Shown here: positions 51,707 through 61,343 of the stretch, one piece after another
Numbering within the stretch: position 1 is the first letter of the stretch
Layout of the letters: each line of letters begins with the position of its first letter
NCBI GenBank assembly: GCA_018371855.1
Contig: JAHAKD010000007.1
Coordinates: forward strand, 1-64,000
Length of the DNA: 64,000 bases
Reading direction: 5' to 3'
DNA from: Clostridium sp.
Lineage (GTDB): Bacteria; Bacillota; Clostridia; TANB77; CAG-508
Notes under the pieces: generated by a model
The model's database searches: none
What the model was told of the DNA's origin: nothing
Seen by the model: only the letters and a program-made list of their open reading frames with translations
Position numbers and translations under genes: made by a program

Positions 51707-52024
51707 ATGTTAAAAGATAGCAAATTTACAGAAATAGACGAAGAATTTATTTGTGAACACTGTGGAAAATTAGTGCCTAAATTAGAATATTCTTGCAGAA
51801 ATCATTGTCCATATTGTTTGCATTCTAAACATGTAGATATAAATCCAGGAGACAGAGCAGAAACATGTCATGGAATTTTAAAACCAATTGGGATAGAATT
51901 AAATTCTAAAAAGGGTTATGTAATTGTATTTAAATGTGAAAAATGTGGAGCTATTAGGAAAAATAAAGCTGCAAAAGATGATGATATGGATTTAATTATT
52001 AAACTAAGTAGTAATCCAATATAA
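51707..52024 (+). CDS. RNHCP domain zinc-ribbon protein
   Basis: 105 residues. Two CxxC pairs (FICEHCGK near residue 14, FKCEKCGA near 83) and the eponymous RNHCPYCLHSKHVD block. Probably a zinc-binding nucleic-acid or ribosome-associated protein; function unknown. Starts 10 bases after the kinase gene, with GGAG upstream, so cotranscribed. Confidence 0.92.
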   Translation: MLKDSKFTEIDEEFICEHCGKLVPKLEYSCRNHCPYCLHSKHVDINPGDRAETCHGILKPIGIELNSKKGYVIVFKCEKCGAIRKNKAAKDDDMDLIIKLSSNPI

Positions 52025-52134
52025 ATTTTATTATGCCTATTTATGAAATAAAGTATAATAACAAATGTATAAAAAGTAAATTGCAACAAAGTCCAAATGG
52101 CTGTGTATACAACTGAGTGGTAGAAAAAGCAAAA

Positions 52135-52168
52135 AACAGGCAGACACTGTAAAAAGTGTCTGCCTGTT
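52135..52168 (-). terminator. Terminator of the U32 peptidase gene
   Basis: AACAGGCAGACACT and AGTGTCTGCCTGTT, 14-base perfect arms. On the minus strand it is followed by TTTTGCTTTTT; on the plus strand there is no T run. Confidence 0.82.
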
Positions 52169-52199
52169 GGCATTCCATTATATGCTGAATATATTTTTA

Positions 52200-52254
52200 A
52201 TAGGGAAAAAAGGAATGTCCCCAAATCCTGAGGGAATGTCCAAAAAATCCCTAT
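52200..52254 (-). repeat. Dispersed repeat, copy 6 (B form), overlapping the U32 stop codon
   Basis: ATAGGGA (52200-52206) and TCCCTAT (52248-52254) bracket AAAAAGGAATGTCC and GGGAATGTCC half-cores. Aligns block by block with 24268-24325. The TAG stop of the U32 gene (52251-52253) lies in its right arm. Confidence 0.8.
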
Positions 52255-54662
52255 ATTTCTCTGTTTAAATTACCATTTGTATACATATTTCCCTCTAATC
52301 TATTTCCTTTTGAAACAGTAGTTATAACTTTATTAATTTCATCAATATTTTCATCTAAAATATTGATTCTGCATGATTTAACATTAAAATCTTTTGTTTC
52401 AATCGATGTAATTCTGCTATTAAAAACAGTTGTAATAGTTTGAATATTATCAGGAATAAATCTGAATTCAAAACCTAATCTATCAATCAAAGCATATTTT
52501 TTAGAAGTATCAAAACATTTTTTATCACAATTTGGATAGCATTTATTTGATTTGCCTAAAAAACAATAATTTGTGTTCATTACTGGAAGTTTTCCATATG
52601 CAAATACTTCTAAATTATTGCCATAAGAATCACAAAGTGATGAAATATTAGTTTTATTTAATTCTGGTGAAAATTCTATTAAATCAATGTCATAATCAAG
52701 TAACTCTTTTATAGTATTATCATTAAAAACATTTAAAGTATAATTTGCTATTAATTTTAATTTGTTGTCATATTGCTCTTTAATAAATTTTAGATATTCA
52801 ACATTTCCTATATTAGAGAAAACAATGCCTTTAACATTAAAGTTTTCTAAAGTAGATCTTAAATAATTTGCTAATAAATTTTTATAATTACCACGAATAA
52901 TAATTGGCATATATACATAGATATCAGCTTTTTTTGCAATTGTATTAATAATATCAAAATATTTATTATTATAAAAATATTTTAAAGGAATATATGCTTT
53001 ACTAAAATTAGTAAGCTTAGCATAATCTAATGTTTCATCTAAAATGTTAAAGCAAACAGATATATCTTTTTGTGTAACTTGTGGTGCAATACTGTTAGTT
53101 GGAGAATATTTTATATCTAAATTTCTTTTGAATTTTTGCATAGCACATGTTTCTATATTAGCTAAAGCTTGTCTTCTAAGCTCATTTATAATGCTTATAT
53201 TAGGTATAAATAAATTCGAATCTAACTGAACATTAATATCATTAAATTCAAATTGTGTATTAGAAGTCTTTTTTAATTGAGTAATAATTCTTTCTATATC
53301 TAATGGTTTATTAATTGCTTTGACCGGAGAGTTTTCAGACTTTTCAGTTACTGTAATATTATTATATATACTATCATTATCATTAATAGTAGAAACTTTT
53401 AATACAATTGGTTCTCCTTCTTTTAGTGTAATATTTGCATTTAAATAAGTCTTAATATTTTCGGTATTTGTAAAAGAAGAATTTGCAGTACTAAATAAAT
53501 TTTTACTTGTTAATTTATATATTTTAGCACCAATAGATATTTTACCTTTCATCCTACCAATAGTAACTTTATCACCTTTATTTGCAGAAGATAAATTTAA
53601 TCCATCTTTCATTAATTCAGAAACGGTATATTTTTTATGATCATTATCAAATGAAATAATATCTCCAATCGAAAGTTCGTCTTTTAACGTAAAAGAAACA
53701 TATCCTTTATGTGCAGAATAATTAGAAATATTACCTATATATATTCCAGCATTATTAGGTTTTTCTGGATAAACAAAGTCTGTATTTGGAGAATTTTTAA
53801 GATGACCAGATGAAAAACCTCCTCTATTAAAAACTTGAAGTAAATCATCTATATCTTTTTTTTCTATTTCATAATTTTCTTTATTCATGCATTTATCTAT
53901 ATATTTACGATAAATTCTTGTAACTGTTGCTACATATTCTGGTTTTTTCATTCGACCCTCTATTTTAAAACTAGTAACACCGGCATCAATTAATTTAGGT
54001 ATAAATTCTAACCCACATAAATCTTTAGGACTCATTAAATATTTAAAAGAAGAATCTATATCTTTTACTTTATATGGTAACCTACATGGTTGAGCACATT
54101 TGCCTCTGTTACCAGAACGACCACCTATCATGCTAGACATTAAACATTGACCTGAATAAGATAGGCACAAAGCACCATGAATAAATACTTCTGTTTCTAT
54201 ATTTGTTTTATGGCAAATATCATATATTTCAGAAATAGGTAATTCTCTAGAAAGAACAGCTCTTTTAAAGCCAAATTTTTCTAAAGTTTGCACACATTCT
54301 AAATTATGAATAGTCATTTGAGTACTACCATGGACATCAAGACTAGGAAAATTTTTGATTAGATAACGTGCAAGTCCAAAATCTTGTACGATAATTGCAT
54401 CTATCCCACAATTATAAGCATGTTCTGCAAGTTTTATAGCATTTTCAAATTCATTATCTGTAATTAGTGTATTTAATGTTAAATGTGTTTTTACATTTCT
54501 TAATTTTGCATAGTTAATTGCCATTTCTAAAGCTTCATTGTCGAAATTATTAGCAAAAGCACGAGCACTAAAAGAGCTTGCACCAAAATATACGCTGTCT
54601 GCACCATTTTGGACAGCAGCTTTTAGACATTCAAAATCTCCAGCAGGAGCAAGTAGTTCCAA
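52251..54662 (-). CDS. U32-family peptidase / RlhA-type protein with C-terminal DUF3656 region
   Basis: 803 residues from TTG at 54662, six bases after GAGGTGA; the GTG at 54671 lies in that site. N-terminal U32 core: ELLAPAGDFECLKAAVQNGADSVYFG, then the signature EVFIHGALCLSYSGQCLMSSMIGGRSGNRGKCAQPCR, whose cysteines bind an Fe-S cluster. The middle and C-terminal parts match the long DUF3656-containing clostridial form. Members act on rRNA hydroxylation or proteolysis; which applies is unclear. Confidence 0.93.
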   Translation of the reverse strand: MELLAPAGDFECLKAAVQNGADSVYFGASSFSARAFANNFDNEALEMAINYAKLRNVKTHLTLNTLITDNEFENAIKLAEHAYNCGIDAIIVQDFGLARYLIKNFPSLDVHGSTQMTIHNLECVQTLEKFGFKRAVLSRELPISEIYDICHKTNIETEVFIHGALCLSYSGQCLMSSMIGGRSGNRGKCAQPCRLPYKVKDIDSSFKYLMSPKDLCGLEFIPKLIDAGVTSFKIEGRMKKPEYVATVTRIYRKYIDKCMNKENYEIEKKDIDDLLQVFNRGGFSSGHLKNSPNTDFVYPEKPNNAGIYIGNISNYSAHKGYVSFTLKDELSIGDIISFDNDHKKYTVSELMKDGLNLSSANKGDKVTIGRMKGKISIGAKIYKLTSKNLFSTANSSFTNTENIKTYLNANITLKEGEPIVLKVSTINDNDSIYNNITVTEKSENSPVKAINKPLDIERIITQLKKTSNTQFEFNDINVQLDSNLFIPNISIINELRRQALANIETCAMQKFKRNLDIKYSPTNSIAPQVTQKDISVCFNILDETLDYAKLTNFSKAYIPLKYFYNNKYFDIINTIAKKADIYVYMPIIIRGNYKNLLANYLRSTLENFNVKGIVFSNIGNVEYLKFIKEQYDNKLKLIANYTLNVFNDNTIKELLDYDIDLIEFSPELNKTNISSLCDSYGNNLEVFAYGKLPVMNTNYCFLGKSNKCYPNCDKKCFDTSKKYALIDRLGFEFRFIPDNIQTITTVFNSRITSIETKDFNVKSCRINILDENIDEINKVITTVSKGNRLEGNMYTNGNLNREI

Positions 54663-54741
54663 AAAAATCACCTCTTTATTAGTTTTGTAAAATTATATCA
54701 TATTTAGTTAAGTTTAAGATTGATATTACTTCTATATTGTA

Positions 54742-54769
54742 ACATAAAAAATGAAATTCGCATAATATA
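54742..54769 (+). promoter_or_regulatory. Candidate sigma-K promoter of the coat-like peptide gene
   Basis: AC (54742-54743), 17-base spacer, CATAATATA (54761-54769) matches the sigma-K pattern AC-N16/17-CATANNNTA exactly. About 140 bases of leader follow. Confidence 0.55.
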
Positions 54770-54777
54770 TTATATAA

Positions 54778-54845
54778 AAAGTGGTTTAGCCAAATGTGCA
54801 GACTGTACTGCAATTGCACGGGCTAGGAAACTTAACTTTTTTCTT
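54778..54845 (+). promoter_or_regulatory. Structured leader upstream of the coat-like peptide gene
   Basis: AAGT..TTAGCC pairs imperfectly with GGGCTA..AACTT, enclosing GTGCAG/CTGCA, and is followed by AACTTTTTT. It could be an attenuating terminator or small RNA within the leader. Confidence 0.4.
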
Positions 54846-54911
54846 ACACAATAAAAAGCAAGTCTAAGCTTAATTAATGATTTTACTTAAATGAAGATGG
54901 GAGGGAAGAGA

Positions 54912-55061
54912 ATGCAAGAAGATAGAGGATCAAACTGTGGATGTAATAATGGAGGATTATTTGGAAATATGCTTTGCGGATGTGGAGATAGCGAAATATT
55001 ATTCTTTATTATCATATTCTTATTGCTATTTACAAGCTTCGGGAATTCAAGATGTTGCTAA
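54912..55061 (+). CDS. 49-residue YjcZ-like sporulation peptide
   Basis: ATG after GGGAGGGAAGAG, TAA at 55059-55061. Layout: polar N-terminus with Cys-Gly repeats (NCGCNNGG, MLCGCGD), a hydrophobic helix (about 28-42, ILFFIIIFLLLF) and a GNSRCC end. This matches the YjcZ-type family of tiny, cysteine-rich sporulation proteins. A sigma-K-like promoter upstream supports mother-cell expression. The hairpin at 55112 probably ends the transcript. Confidence 0.72.
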   Translation: MQEDRGSNCGCNNGGLFGNMLCGCGDSEILFFIIIFLLLFTSFGNSRCC

Positions 55062-55111
55062 ATTTTCAAAATACTTAGCTAAAAAAATTCCAATATAACA
55101 TATCTATATAC

Positions 55112-55141
55112 TTCCCCTATTTAAATGTTTAAATAGGGGAA
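55112..55141 (+). terminator. Hairpin after the coat-like peptide
   Basis: TTCCCCTATTTAAA and TTTAAATAGGGGAA, 14-base perfect arms with a two-base centre. No T run, so termination is likely but not assured. Confidence 0.6.
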
Positions 55142-55147
55142 AAATAC

Positions 55148-55176
55148 TTGTAAAAAAAAGATAGTTAGTGTAAAAT
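55148..55176 (+). promoter_or_regulatory. Promoter of the femX-alr-ftsH operon
   Basis: TTGTAA (55148-55153), 17-base spacer, TAAAAT (55171-55176). Confidence 0.6.
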
Positions 55177-55213
55177 ATGAAAATGAAAATAGATATACAT
55201 TGGAGGAATTAAA

Positions 55214-56278
55214 TTGAGATTTTTAGATATGAATAGTAAAGAAGATAGACAAAAATACACTGAATTTTTGGAACATCATGAAAGATGTAATTTTCAACAA
55301 TCTTTAGAATGGTCAAAAGTTAAAAATTTTTGGAAAAATGAAGTTATTTTAGCTGAAGATGAGAATAATAATATAATAGGTTCATTAAGTGTCTTACTTA
55401 GAAAAATACCAATCTTCGGATACTTAATGTATTCATCAAGAGGACCAGTTTGTGATATTCACGATGAAAAAGTTTTAAAACAATTAACAGATGGTGCAAA
55501 AGAATTAGCTAAGAAATATCATGCAATGGTATTAAAAATAGAGCCAGATATTAAAAGTGATGATAAAGAATTTAGAGATATAGTAACAAAGCTAGGTTAT
55601 AAAATAAAAGATGACGCAAAAGATTTTAGAGACGAAATTCAACCTAGATATGTATTTAGATTAGATATAAAGGGAAAAACAGAAGACGAAATTTTTAAAG
55701 CGTTTCATTCAAAAACAAGATATAATGTAAGACTAGCAGGAAGAAAAGGCGTTACTGTAAAAGAAGGAAATAAAGCAGACTTAAAGGATTTCCATAGAAT
55801 AATGATAGAAACAGGTAAAAGAGATGGGTTTATGATAAGACCATTAGAATACTTCGAGCAAATGTATGATGCATTAGCACCAGAACATATGAAAGTATTA
55901 ATGGCATATTATGAAGGTAAACCAATTTCTGGAGTTATACCTATAATGTATGGTAATAAAACTTGGTATTTATATGGGGCAAGCAGTAACGAACACAGAA
56001 ACCTAATGCCAAATTATTTATTACAATGGGAAATGATAAAACTTGCAATTTCTAGAGGTGACGATATATACGACCTAAGAGGAGTTTCAGGAGTTGTAGA
56101 CGAGAATCATCCTCAATATGGTTTATATAGATTTAAACAAGGTTTTGGTGCAGAATTCACAGAATTTATTGGAGAACTTCACATGGATTACTCACCAGTA
56201 AGATATAAATTATATAAAATATCAGAAACAGTGTTTAAAAGAGTTAGAAGCCTTTTAATGAATAGACATAAAAAATAA
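55214..56278 (+). CDS. FemAB/FemX-family peptidoglycan bridge aminoacyltransferase
   Basis: 354 residues from TTG (RBS TGGAGGA, 8 bases). GNAT-fold pair typical of FemAB: CNFQQSLEWSKVKNFW near the start, GYLMYSSRGPVCD, SKTRYNVRLAGRKGV, and WYLYGASSNEHRNLMPNYLLQWEMI...YDLRGVSG near the end. Adds amino acids from aminoacyl-tRNA to the stem peptide of lipid II. Followed by alr, which fits wall synthesis. A D-form repeat lies between the two. Confidence 0.93.
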   Translation: MRFLDMNSKEDRQKYTEFLEHHERCNFQQSLEWSKVKNFWKNEVILAEDENNNIIGSLSVLLRKIPIFGYLMYSSRGPVCDIHDEKVLKQLTDGAKELAKKYHAMVLKIEPDIKSDDKEFRDIVTKLGYKIKDDAKDFRDEIQPRYVFRLDIKGKTEDEIFKAFHSKTRYNVRLAGRKGVTVKEGNKADLKDFHRIMIETGKRDGFMIRPLEYFEQMYDALAPEHMKVLMAYYEGKPISGVIPIMYGNKTWYLYGASSNEHRNLMPNYLLQWEMIKLAISRGDDIYDLRGVSGVVDENHPQYGLYRFKQGFGAEFTEFIGELHMDYSPVRYKLYKISETVFKRVRSLLMNRHKK

Positions 56279-56279
56279 A

Positions 56280-56309
56280 CTTTAAGGACGGGACTTAAAA
56301 TTTCATAAG
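56280..56309 (+). repeat. Dispersed repeat, D form, between femX and alr
   Basis: CTTTAAGGACGGGACTTAAA then ATTTCATAAG. Aligns with 44912-44940 in length and blocks; both start next to a gene's 3' end. Confidence 0.55.
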
Positions 56310-56319
56310 AGGAGAAAAG

Positions 56320-57426
56320 ATGGGCATTTTAGTTATAGAAAAGCAAGATTTAAAGCATAATATAAAACAAATAAAAGAATATGCAAAAAAAGATAATGAA
56401 AAATTAAAAATAATAGCAATTGTAAAATCCAACGGTTATGGGTTAGGTCTAGAAGAGTATGCCAATTTTTTAATAGATAACGGAATAGATTATTTAGCTG
56501 TTGCAAGCACAGATGAAGCTATAAAATTGCGTGAAGCTGGAATAAAAGAAGATATTTTAATGATGTCATCTACAGCAATAGAGCAAGAATTAGAGGATAT
56601 GGTAACAAATAATATTACTATAACAATTGGAAGCACAGAAGCAAAAGATGCATTAATTAAAATTATAAAAAGAATAAATAAAAATCCTAAAGTTCATATA
56701 AAAATAGATACTGGCTTTGGAAGATATGGATATTTATATACTGATACAGAAAAAATAATTAAAGATATAAAAGAGTTACAAAAATTTGTAACAATTGAAG
56801 GAATTTTTTCTCATTTTTCTACATCTTTTTACAAAGAAAGCTGGACGAGCTTACAATATAATAGGTTTACAGAAATTATAAAAATATTAGAAGAAAACAA
56901 GATTAATATTCCAATAAGACATATATCAAATTCTTCTGCTTTTATAAGATTTCCACAGATGAATTTAAATGCTGTAAGAATAGGTTCAGCCTTTTTAGGA
57001 AGAGTTGCAGTTGCAAATAAATTGGGACTAAAAAAAATAGGATATCTAGAGAGTGAAATTTCAGAAATAAAAGCCTTACCAAAGGGTTGGAATATAGGGT
57101 ATTCTAATACTTATAAAACTAGAAAAGAAACTAAGGTTGCTATTGTACCAACAGGGTATGCAGAAGGGTATCATATGAAGCTTTCAAGTGATATGTTATC
57201 ATTTGGAAACAAAGTAAGAGATGTAATACAAGCAATAAAGAGATTGTTTAAAGATACAAAATTATATGTAGAAATAAATAACAAAAGATATCCAATACTA
57301 GGAAGAATCGGAATGTATCATGTTACTGTAAATATAACAGGAGAAGATTTTAAAATAGGGGAAAAAGTTAAAATGAATGCAAATCCTTTATATGTAGATT
57401 CTTCAGTTAGGAGGTTATATAAATAA
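56320..57426 (+). CDS. alr: Alanine racemase
   Basis: 368 residues, RBS AGAGGAGA. The PLP lysine is Lys36 in IVKSNGYG. IDTGFGRYG, HFSTSF and RIGSAFLGR are family blocks, and the C-terminal domain carries VPTGYAEGYH and RIGMYHV, close to the usual GR(V/I)(C/S)M site. Supplies D-alanine for peptidoglycan and teichoic acid. The stop overlaps the next ATG (TAATG). Confidence 0.92.
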   Translation: MGILVIEKQDLKHNIKQIKEYAKKDNEKLKIIAIVKSNGYGLGLEEYANFLIDNGIDYLAVASTDEAIKLREAGIKEDILMMSSTAIEQELEDMVTNNITITIGSTEAKDALIKIIKRINKNPKVHIKIDTGFGRYGYLYTDTEKIIKDIKELQKFVTIEGIFSHFSTSFYKESWTSLQYNRFTEIIKILEENKINIPIRHISNSSAFIRFPQMNLNAVRIGSAFLGRVAVANKLGLKKIGYLESEISEIKALPKGWNIGYSNTYKTRKETKVAIVPTGYAEGYHMKLSSDMLSFGNKVRDVIQAIKRLFKDTKLYVEINNKRYPILGRIGMYHVTVNITGEDFKIGEKVKMNANPLYVDSSVRRLYK

Positions 57427-58472
57427 TGGAAAAAACTAAAAAACAAGGCTTTTTTAAGAGTGTAAAAAATAGTATATTTAATTTTGATTCATATCAAGAT
57501 TTTGCATTAGAAGATATGAAAAAAGGAATTTTATATTTCTTAAAACTATCAATACTATTTTCAATAATTATTGCAATAGTATTTTCTATCTTACAAGTTG
57601 TTATCACAATTCCAAATGTAAAGAATTTTATAGCAAATGATATTCCAGATTTTTCATATTCAAATGGAACATTAGATGTTAAAAGTGATGAGGCTGTTAC
57701 AATAGATAATATTGCTGACCAAGTACTAGTTCTTGCAGATACCAAAGACTTAGACGAAACAAAAATAAATGAATATAAAGATAAAATAAATTTGTATGAT
57801 ATAGGAGTACTAATACTAAAAGATAAAGTATATTTAAAGAATAGTTATACAGGGACTGACTTACAAGAAATACCAATGAGTGATATTGGTAGTATATATG
57901 GAAAAAGCGAGTTTACAAAACAGGATATTGTAAATGATATTAATAGCATCAATATGATTTCATTATGTATTAGTTTAGCATTTACAGTATTTTTAGGATT
58001 TTTTATAACATATTTAATTATGAGTATATTGGATATAATTATTCTTGCATTGTTAAGTAATATTGTTGCAATTTTACTAAGAGTAAGAATGAAAGTTTCA
58101 GCATTAGTTAATATTTCTGTACATGCCATGACATTACCAATTATACTTTTATTAATATATGCTATAGTACTAATGACAACTGGATTTGAAATAAAATACT
58201 TTAATATTATGTATAGAGGAATTGCTTATATATATGTAATTACAGCTGTTTTCTTAATACGTCAAAATTTAATTAAACAACAGATGGAATTAACTACTAT
58301 AGTACAAAAACAACAAGAATTAAAACAACAAATAGAGGAAAAAGAAAAGGAAAAAAAGGAACAAGAACCAAAAGAAAAGGATGAACAAAAAGATAATAAA
58401 GAAGATGAATCAAATGATAAAAAAGAAGAGAAAGATAATAATGTAGGAAAAGAAGCTAATGGCGAAGTATAG
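57426..58472 (+). CDS. DUF1189-like membrane protein
   Basis: 348 residues. TM helices at about 36-60 and four more between about 180 and 285. The FFKSVKNSIFNFDSYQDFALEDMKKGILYFL start is the DUF1189 pattern, with a large external domain between helix 1 and 2. The C-terminal about 60 residues are an unusual Glu/Lys/Gln/Asp-rich coil (QQELKQQIEEKEKEKKEQ). Coupled to alr and ftsH; function unknown. Confidence 0.8.
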   Translation: MEKTKKQGFFKSVKNSIFNFDSYQDFALEDMKKGILYFLKLSILFSIIIAIVFSILQVVITIPNVKNFIANDIPDFSYSNGTLDVKSDEAVTIDNIADQVLVLADTKDLDETKINEYKDKINLYDIGVLILKDKVYLKNSYTGTDLQEIPMSDIGSIYGKSEFTKQDIVNDINSINMISLCISLAFTVFLGFFITYLIMSILDIIILALLSNIVAILLRVRMKVSALVNISVHAMTLPIILLLIYAIVLMTTGFEIKYFNIMYRGIAYIYVITAVFLIRQNLIKQQMELTTIVQKQQELKQQIEEKEKEKKEQEPKEKDEQKDNKEDESNDKKEEKDNNVGKEANGEV

Positions 58473-58492
58473 ATAAGGAGGATATCATTTTG

Positions 58493-60304
58493 ATGGAAAA
58501 TTCAAATAAGAACAAAGATAAGAACAATGATTCAAAAAAGTTTTGGATTTCTTCTATAATATTATTAGTAATTATTATTGCTTTAGCTATAGTATCTTAT
58601 TTGATTTATAGCAATAATGGTGAAGAAGAAAATGAATTGGTATTACCATATACAGAATTAATTCAAAATATAAATAATAATACAGTAGAAAAAATAGAAT
58701 TAACAACTGGAAGTACTACAGTAAAAGTAAAGTTAAAAGATGAGGAAAAAGAAAAAACTACAATAGTACCAAGTTTACAAGCTTTTACAGAATATATTCA
58801 AACAAAAGTAGAGCAAGGAAATGAAATGGAAGTAGTACAGAAAAAGCCAAATATATTACTTACAATAGGGGATACTATTTTTACTATTCTACCAACATTA
58901 TTAATGATTGCTTTAATTATAATGTTATTTAAAATGCAAGGTTTAGGCGATAAAGGTAAAGTATATGATAGCGAAGAAAAAGATACAAATGTAAGATTTG
59001 CAGATGTAGCTGGACTAGATGAAGAAAAAGCAGAAATGGTTGAAATAGTTAATTTCTTAAAGAAGCCAGAAGAATTTTATAAAATGGGAGCTAAAGTTCC
59101 AAGAGGAGTTTTACTTTGTGGTAAACCGGGTACTGGTAAAACATTAATTGCAAAAGCTATTGCAGGAGAAGCAAATGTACCATTTATATCTATGAGTGGT
59201 TCAGAATTCATAGAAATGTTTGCAGGACTTGGTGCTTCGAGAGTTAGAAAATTATTTGAAAAAGCAAGAAGAATGGCACCATGTATTGTTTTTATTGATG
59301 AAATAGATGCAATTGGAGCTAGAAGAACAAATGCAAGTGGTGCAGAATCAGAAAATAACCAAACATTAAATCAATTACTTGTAGAAATGGATGGTTTTGA
59401 TTCAGATGAAACAATTATTGTATTAGCAGCTACTAATAGACCAGAGATGTTAGATAAAGCATTATTAAGACCTGGTAGATTTGACAGACAAATAATAATA
59501 AATTCACCTGACCAAAAAGGTAGAGAAGAAATTCTTAAAATTCATAGTAAAGATAAAAAGATTGATGATAATATCAATTTTAAAGATATTGCAGAAGATA
59601 CAGCTGGTTTTACTGGAGCAGAGCTTGCTAATATTTTAAATGAAGCAGCAATTATTGCGACAATAAATAAACATGATTTTATAACTAAAGAAGATATAGA
59701 TGAGGCAATTAAGAAAGTTACAGTAGGTCTTGAAAAACATAGTAGAGTTATATCAGAAAAAGATAAAAAATTAACAGCATATCATGAAGCTGGACATGCA
59801 GTAGTTAGTAGATATTTAGAAACACAAAATGATATAAAAGAAGTTTCTATTATACCAAGAGGTGTTGCTGGTGGATATACAATGTATAAGAGTAACGAAG
59901 ATAAATACTATATTTCAAAAACTGAAATGGAAGAAAAATTAGTTGCACTATTAGGCGGTAGAGCTGCAGAAAAACTAGTTTTAGATGATATATCAACAGG
60001 AGCAAGTAATGATTTAGAAGTTGCTACAAATATCGCGAGAGATATGATTACTGTTTATGGAATGAGTGATACAATTGGACCAATATCTTTAAAAGACTCA
60101 GAAAATCAAAATCAAATGATTTTATATGGTGAAAAGATGCAAGATGCAATTGGTGCAGAAATAAAAATATTAATAGATACAGCATATAGAAATGCTCAAA
60201 AACTATTAATAGAGCACAGGGATAAATTAGATGCAGTTGCAAATGTATTACTAGAAAAAGAAAAAATAACAGAAAAAGAATTTTATAAAATATTTAACGA
60301 TTAA
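58493..60304 (+). CDS. ftsH: ATP-dependent membrane zinc protease FtsH
   Basis: 603 residues (ATG 58493; TTG at 58490 possible). Two TM helices (about 17-40 and 122-145) flank an external domain. AAA module: Walker A GKPGTGKT (about 208), Walker B FIDEIDAIG, pore loop MFAGLG (commonly FVGVG), SRH ATNRPEMLDKALLRPGRFDR. The zinc site is HEAGH (about 430). Degrades membrane and misfolded proteins. Length slightly short at the C-terminus. Confidence 0.97.
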   Translation: MENSNKNKDKNNDSKKFWISSIILLVIIIALAIVSYLIYSNNGEEENELVLPYTELIQNINNNTVEKIELTTGSTTVKVKLKDEEKEKTTIVPSLQAFTEYIQTKVEQGNEMEVVQKKPNILLTIGDTIFTILPTLLMIALIIMLFKMQGLGDKGKVYDSEEKDTNVRFADVAGLDEEKAEMVEIVNFLKKPEEFYKMGAKVPRGVLLCGKPGTGKTLIAKAIAGEANVPFISMSGSEFIEMFAGLGASRVRKLFEKARRMAPCIVFIDEIDAIGARRTNASGAESENNQTLNQLLVEMDGFDSDETIIVLAATNRPEMLDKALLRPGRFDRQIIINSPDQKGREEILKIHSKDKKIDDNINFKDIAEDTAGFTGAELANILNEAAIIATINKHDFITKEDIDEAIKKVTVGLEKHSRVISEKDKKLTAYHEAGHAVVSRYLETQNDIKEVSIIPRGVAGGYTMYKSNEDKYYISKTEMEEKLVALLGGRAAEKLVLDDISTGASNDLEVATNIARDMITVYGMSDTIGPISLKDSENQNQMILYGEKMQDAIGAEIKILIDTAYRNAQKLLIEHRDKLDAVANVLLEKEKITEKEFYKIFND

Positions 60305-60306
60305 AT

Positions 60307-60343
60307 TATAGGAATTTAGAGACGTTCCTTAAAATCTATATTT
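60307..60343 (+). repeat. Dispersed repeat, copy 7 (decayed A form)
   Basis: ATAGGAATTTAGAGACGTTCC followed by TTAAAATCTATATTTATAA aligns with 22661-22706; the arms have lost complementarity. Begins three bases after the ftsH stop. Confidence 0.7.
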
Positions 60344-60351
60344 ATAAAAGT

Positions 60352-60381
60352 AAGAGCCTTAGGTTTTAAACTAAGGCTCTT
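60352..60381. terminator. Bidirectional terminator between ftsH and the pseudouridine synthase
   Basis: AAGAGCCTTAG and CTAAGGCTCTT, 11-base perfect arms, T runs on both strands. Confidence 0.9.
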
Positions 60382-60383
60382 TA

Positions 60384-61247
60384 TTATATAAAATTAATAT
60401 GATCTAATTTAAATTCCTTTCTATTTAGGTAATTCAAAATACCTGCATCCGAACTAAAATTAAACTTTATATAATAACTACATAATAATTGTGTTTTTTG
60501 ATTAAATTGTTTATTTATTTGATTATTACCATATTTTCCATCACCTATTATAGGATAACCAATATATGCTAAATGTGCTCTTATTTGATGAGTTCTGCCT
60601 GTTTCCAAATTAATATCTAAAATAGAAGTATTTTCTTTTGGGTCAGAACTTAATACTTTATAGGATGTAATAATCTTCCTATATCCTGTCTTTGGTTTAT
60701 CAGAAATATAAACCATTGATTTTTTATTATCTTTAAATAAATAATTAACTAAAGTATTTTTCTTTTTTATAGGAATTCCAATAACTTTTGCAATATAATG
60801 TTTTTCTATTTCATGATTTTTAAACTTTTCCATTAAAATGTTATTAACCTCATCATTTTTAGAAAAAATAATTAAGCCCGATGTATTCCTATCTAACCTA
60901 TGGCATGGCATAAATTTGGAACTATAATTTTCATTAACATATGTAGTTAAGGAATCGATACCTGTAACTTCTAGATCTTTAGGTTTATTAAAAATGATTA
61001 TATTATCATCTTCGTATATTACAGGAATATCATATTTTTTATAAAGTAAATCATCTACAATATATATCCTAACCATATCATTTTCATATACAATACAATC
61101 TTTAGATATACGTTTTTCATTTATTAAAATATCTTTTTTCTTTAAAGCTTTAACAAATGTCCCATATTTTAATGCAGGAAATGTATCTAGTAATAATTTA
61201 CTTAATTTTTTATTATCATATTTTTTATCTACAACTAAATCTCTCAT
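60384..61247 (-). CDS. RluA-family pseudouridine synthase
   Basis: 287 residues from ATG 61247. The longer frame to 61322 runs into a terminator hairpin and its extra residues (LELALLIQHFS) match nothing in the family. N-terminal S4 RNA-binding domain (NKKLSKLLLDTFP...INEKRIS) and catalytic domain with HRLDRNTSGLIIFSK (Asp nucleophile) and LETGRTHQIRAH. Modifies 23S rRNA or tRNA uridines; the exact site cannot be told. Confidence 0.93.
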   Translation of the reverse strand: MRDLVVDKKYDNKKLSKLLLDTFPALKYGTFVKALKKKDILINEKRISKDCIVYENDMVRIYIVDDLLYKKYDIPVIYEDDNIIIFNKPKDLEVTGIDSLTTYVNENYSSKFMPCHRLDRNTSGLIIFSKNDEVNNILMEKFKNHEIEKHYIAKVIGIPIKKKNTLVNYLFKDNKKSMVYISDKPKTGYRKIITSYKVLSSDPKENTSILDINLETGRTHQIRAHLAYIGYPIIGDGKYGNNQINKQFNQKTQLLCSYYIKFNFSSDAGILNYLNRKEFKLDHINFI

Positions 61248-61282
61248 AATAATATAATTATAAGCTCTTTTTAGTATAATTT

Positions 61283-61332
61283 CAATAGAAAAATGCTGGA
61301 TTAGCAACGCTAATTCCAGCATTTTTCTATTG
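61283..61332 (-). terminator. Very long terminator hairpin after the 61344 gene
   Basis: CAATAGAAAAATGCTGGA..TTAGC pairs with GCTAA..TCCAGCATTTTTCTATTG: 23 base pairs with one bulged T and loop AAC. Confidence 0.88.
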
Positions 61333-61343
61333 TTCCGATGAAA

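Noticed and set aside
60384..61322. Longer 312-residue version of the pseudouridine synthase
   Set aside because: Its extra N-terminus is encoded inside a terminator hairpin and has no family resemblance; ATG 61247 begins at the S4 domain.
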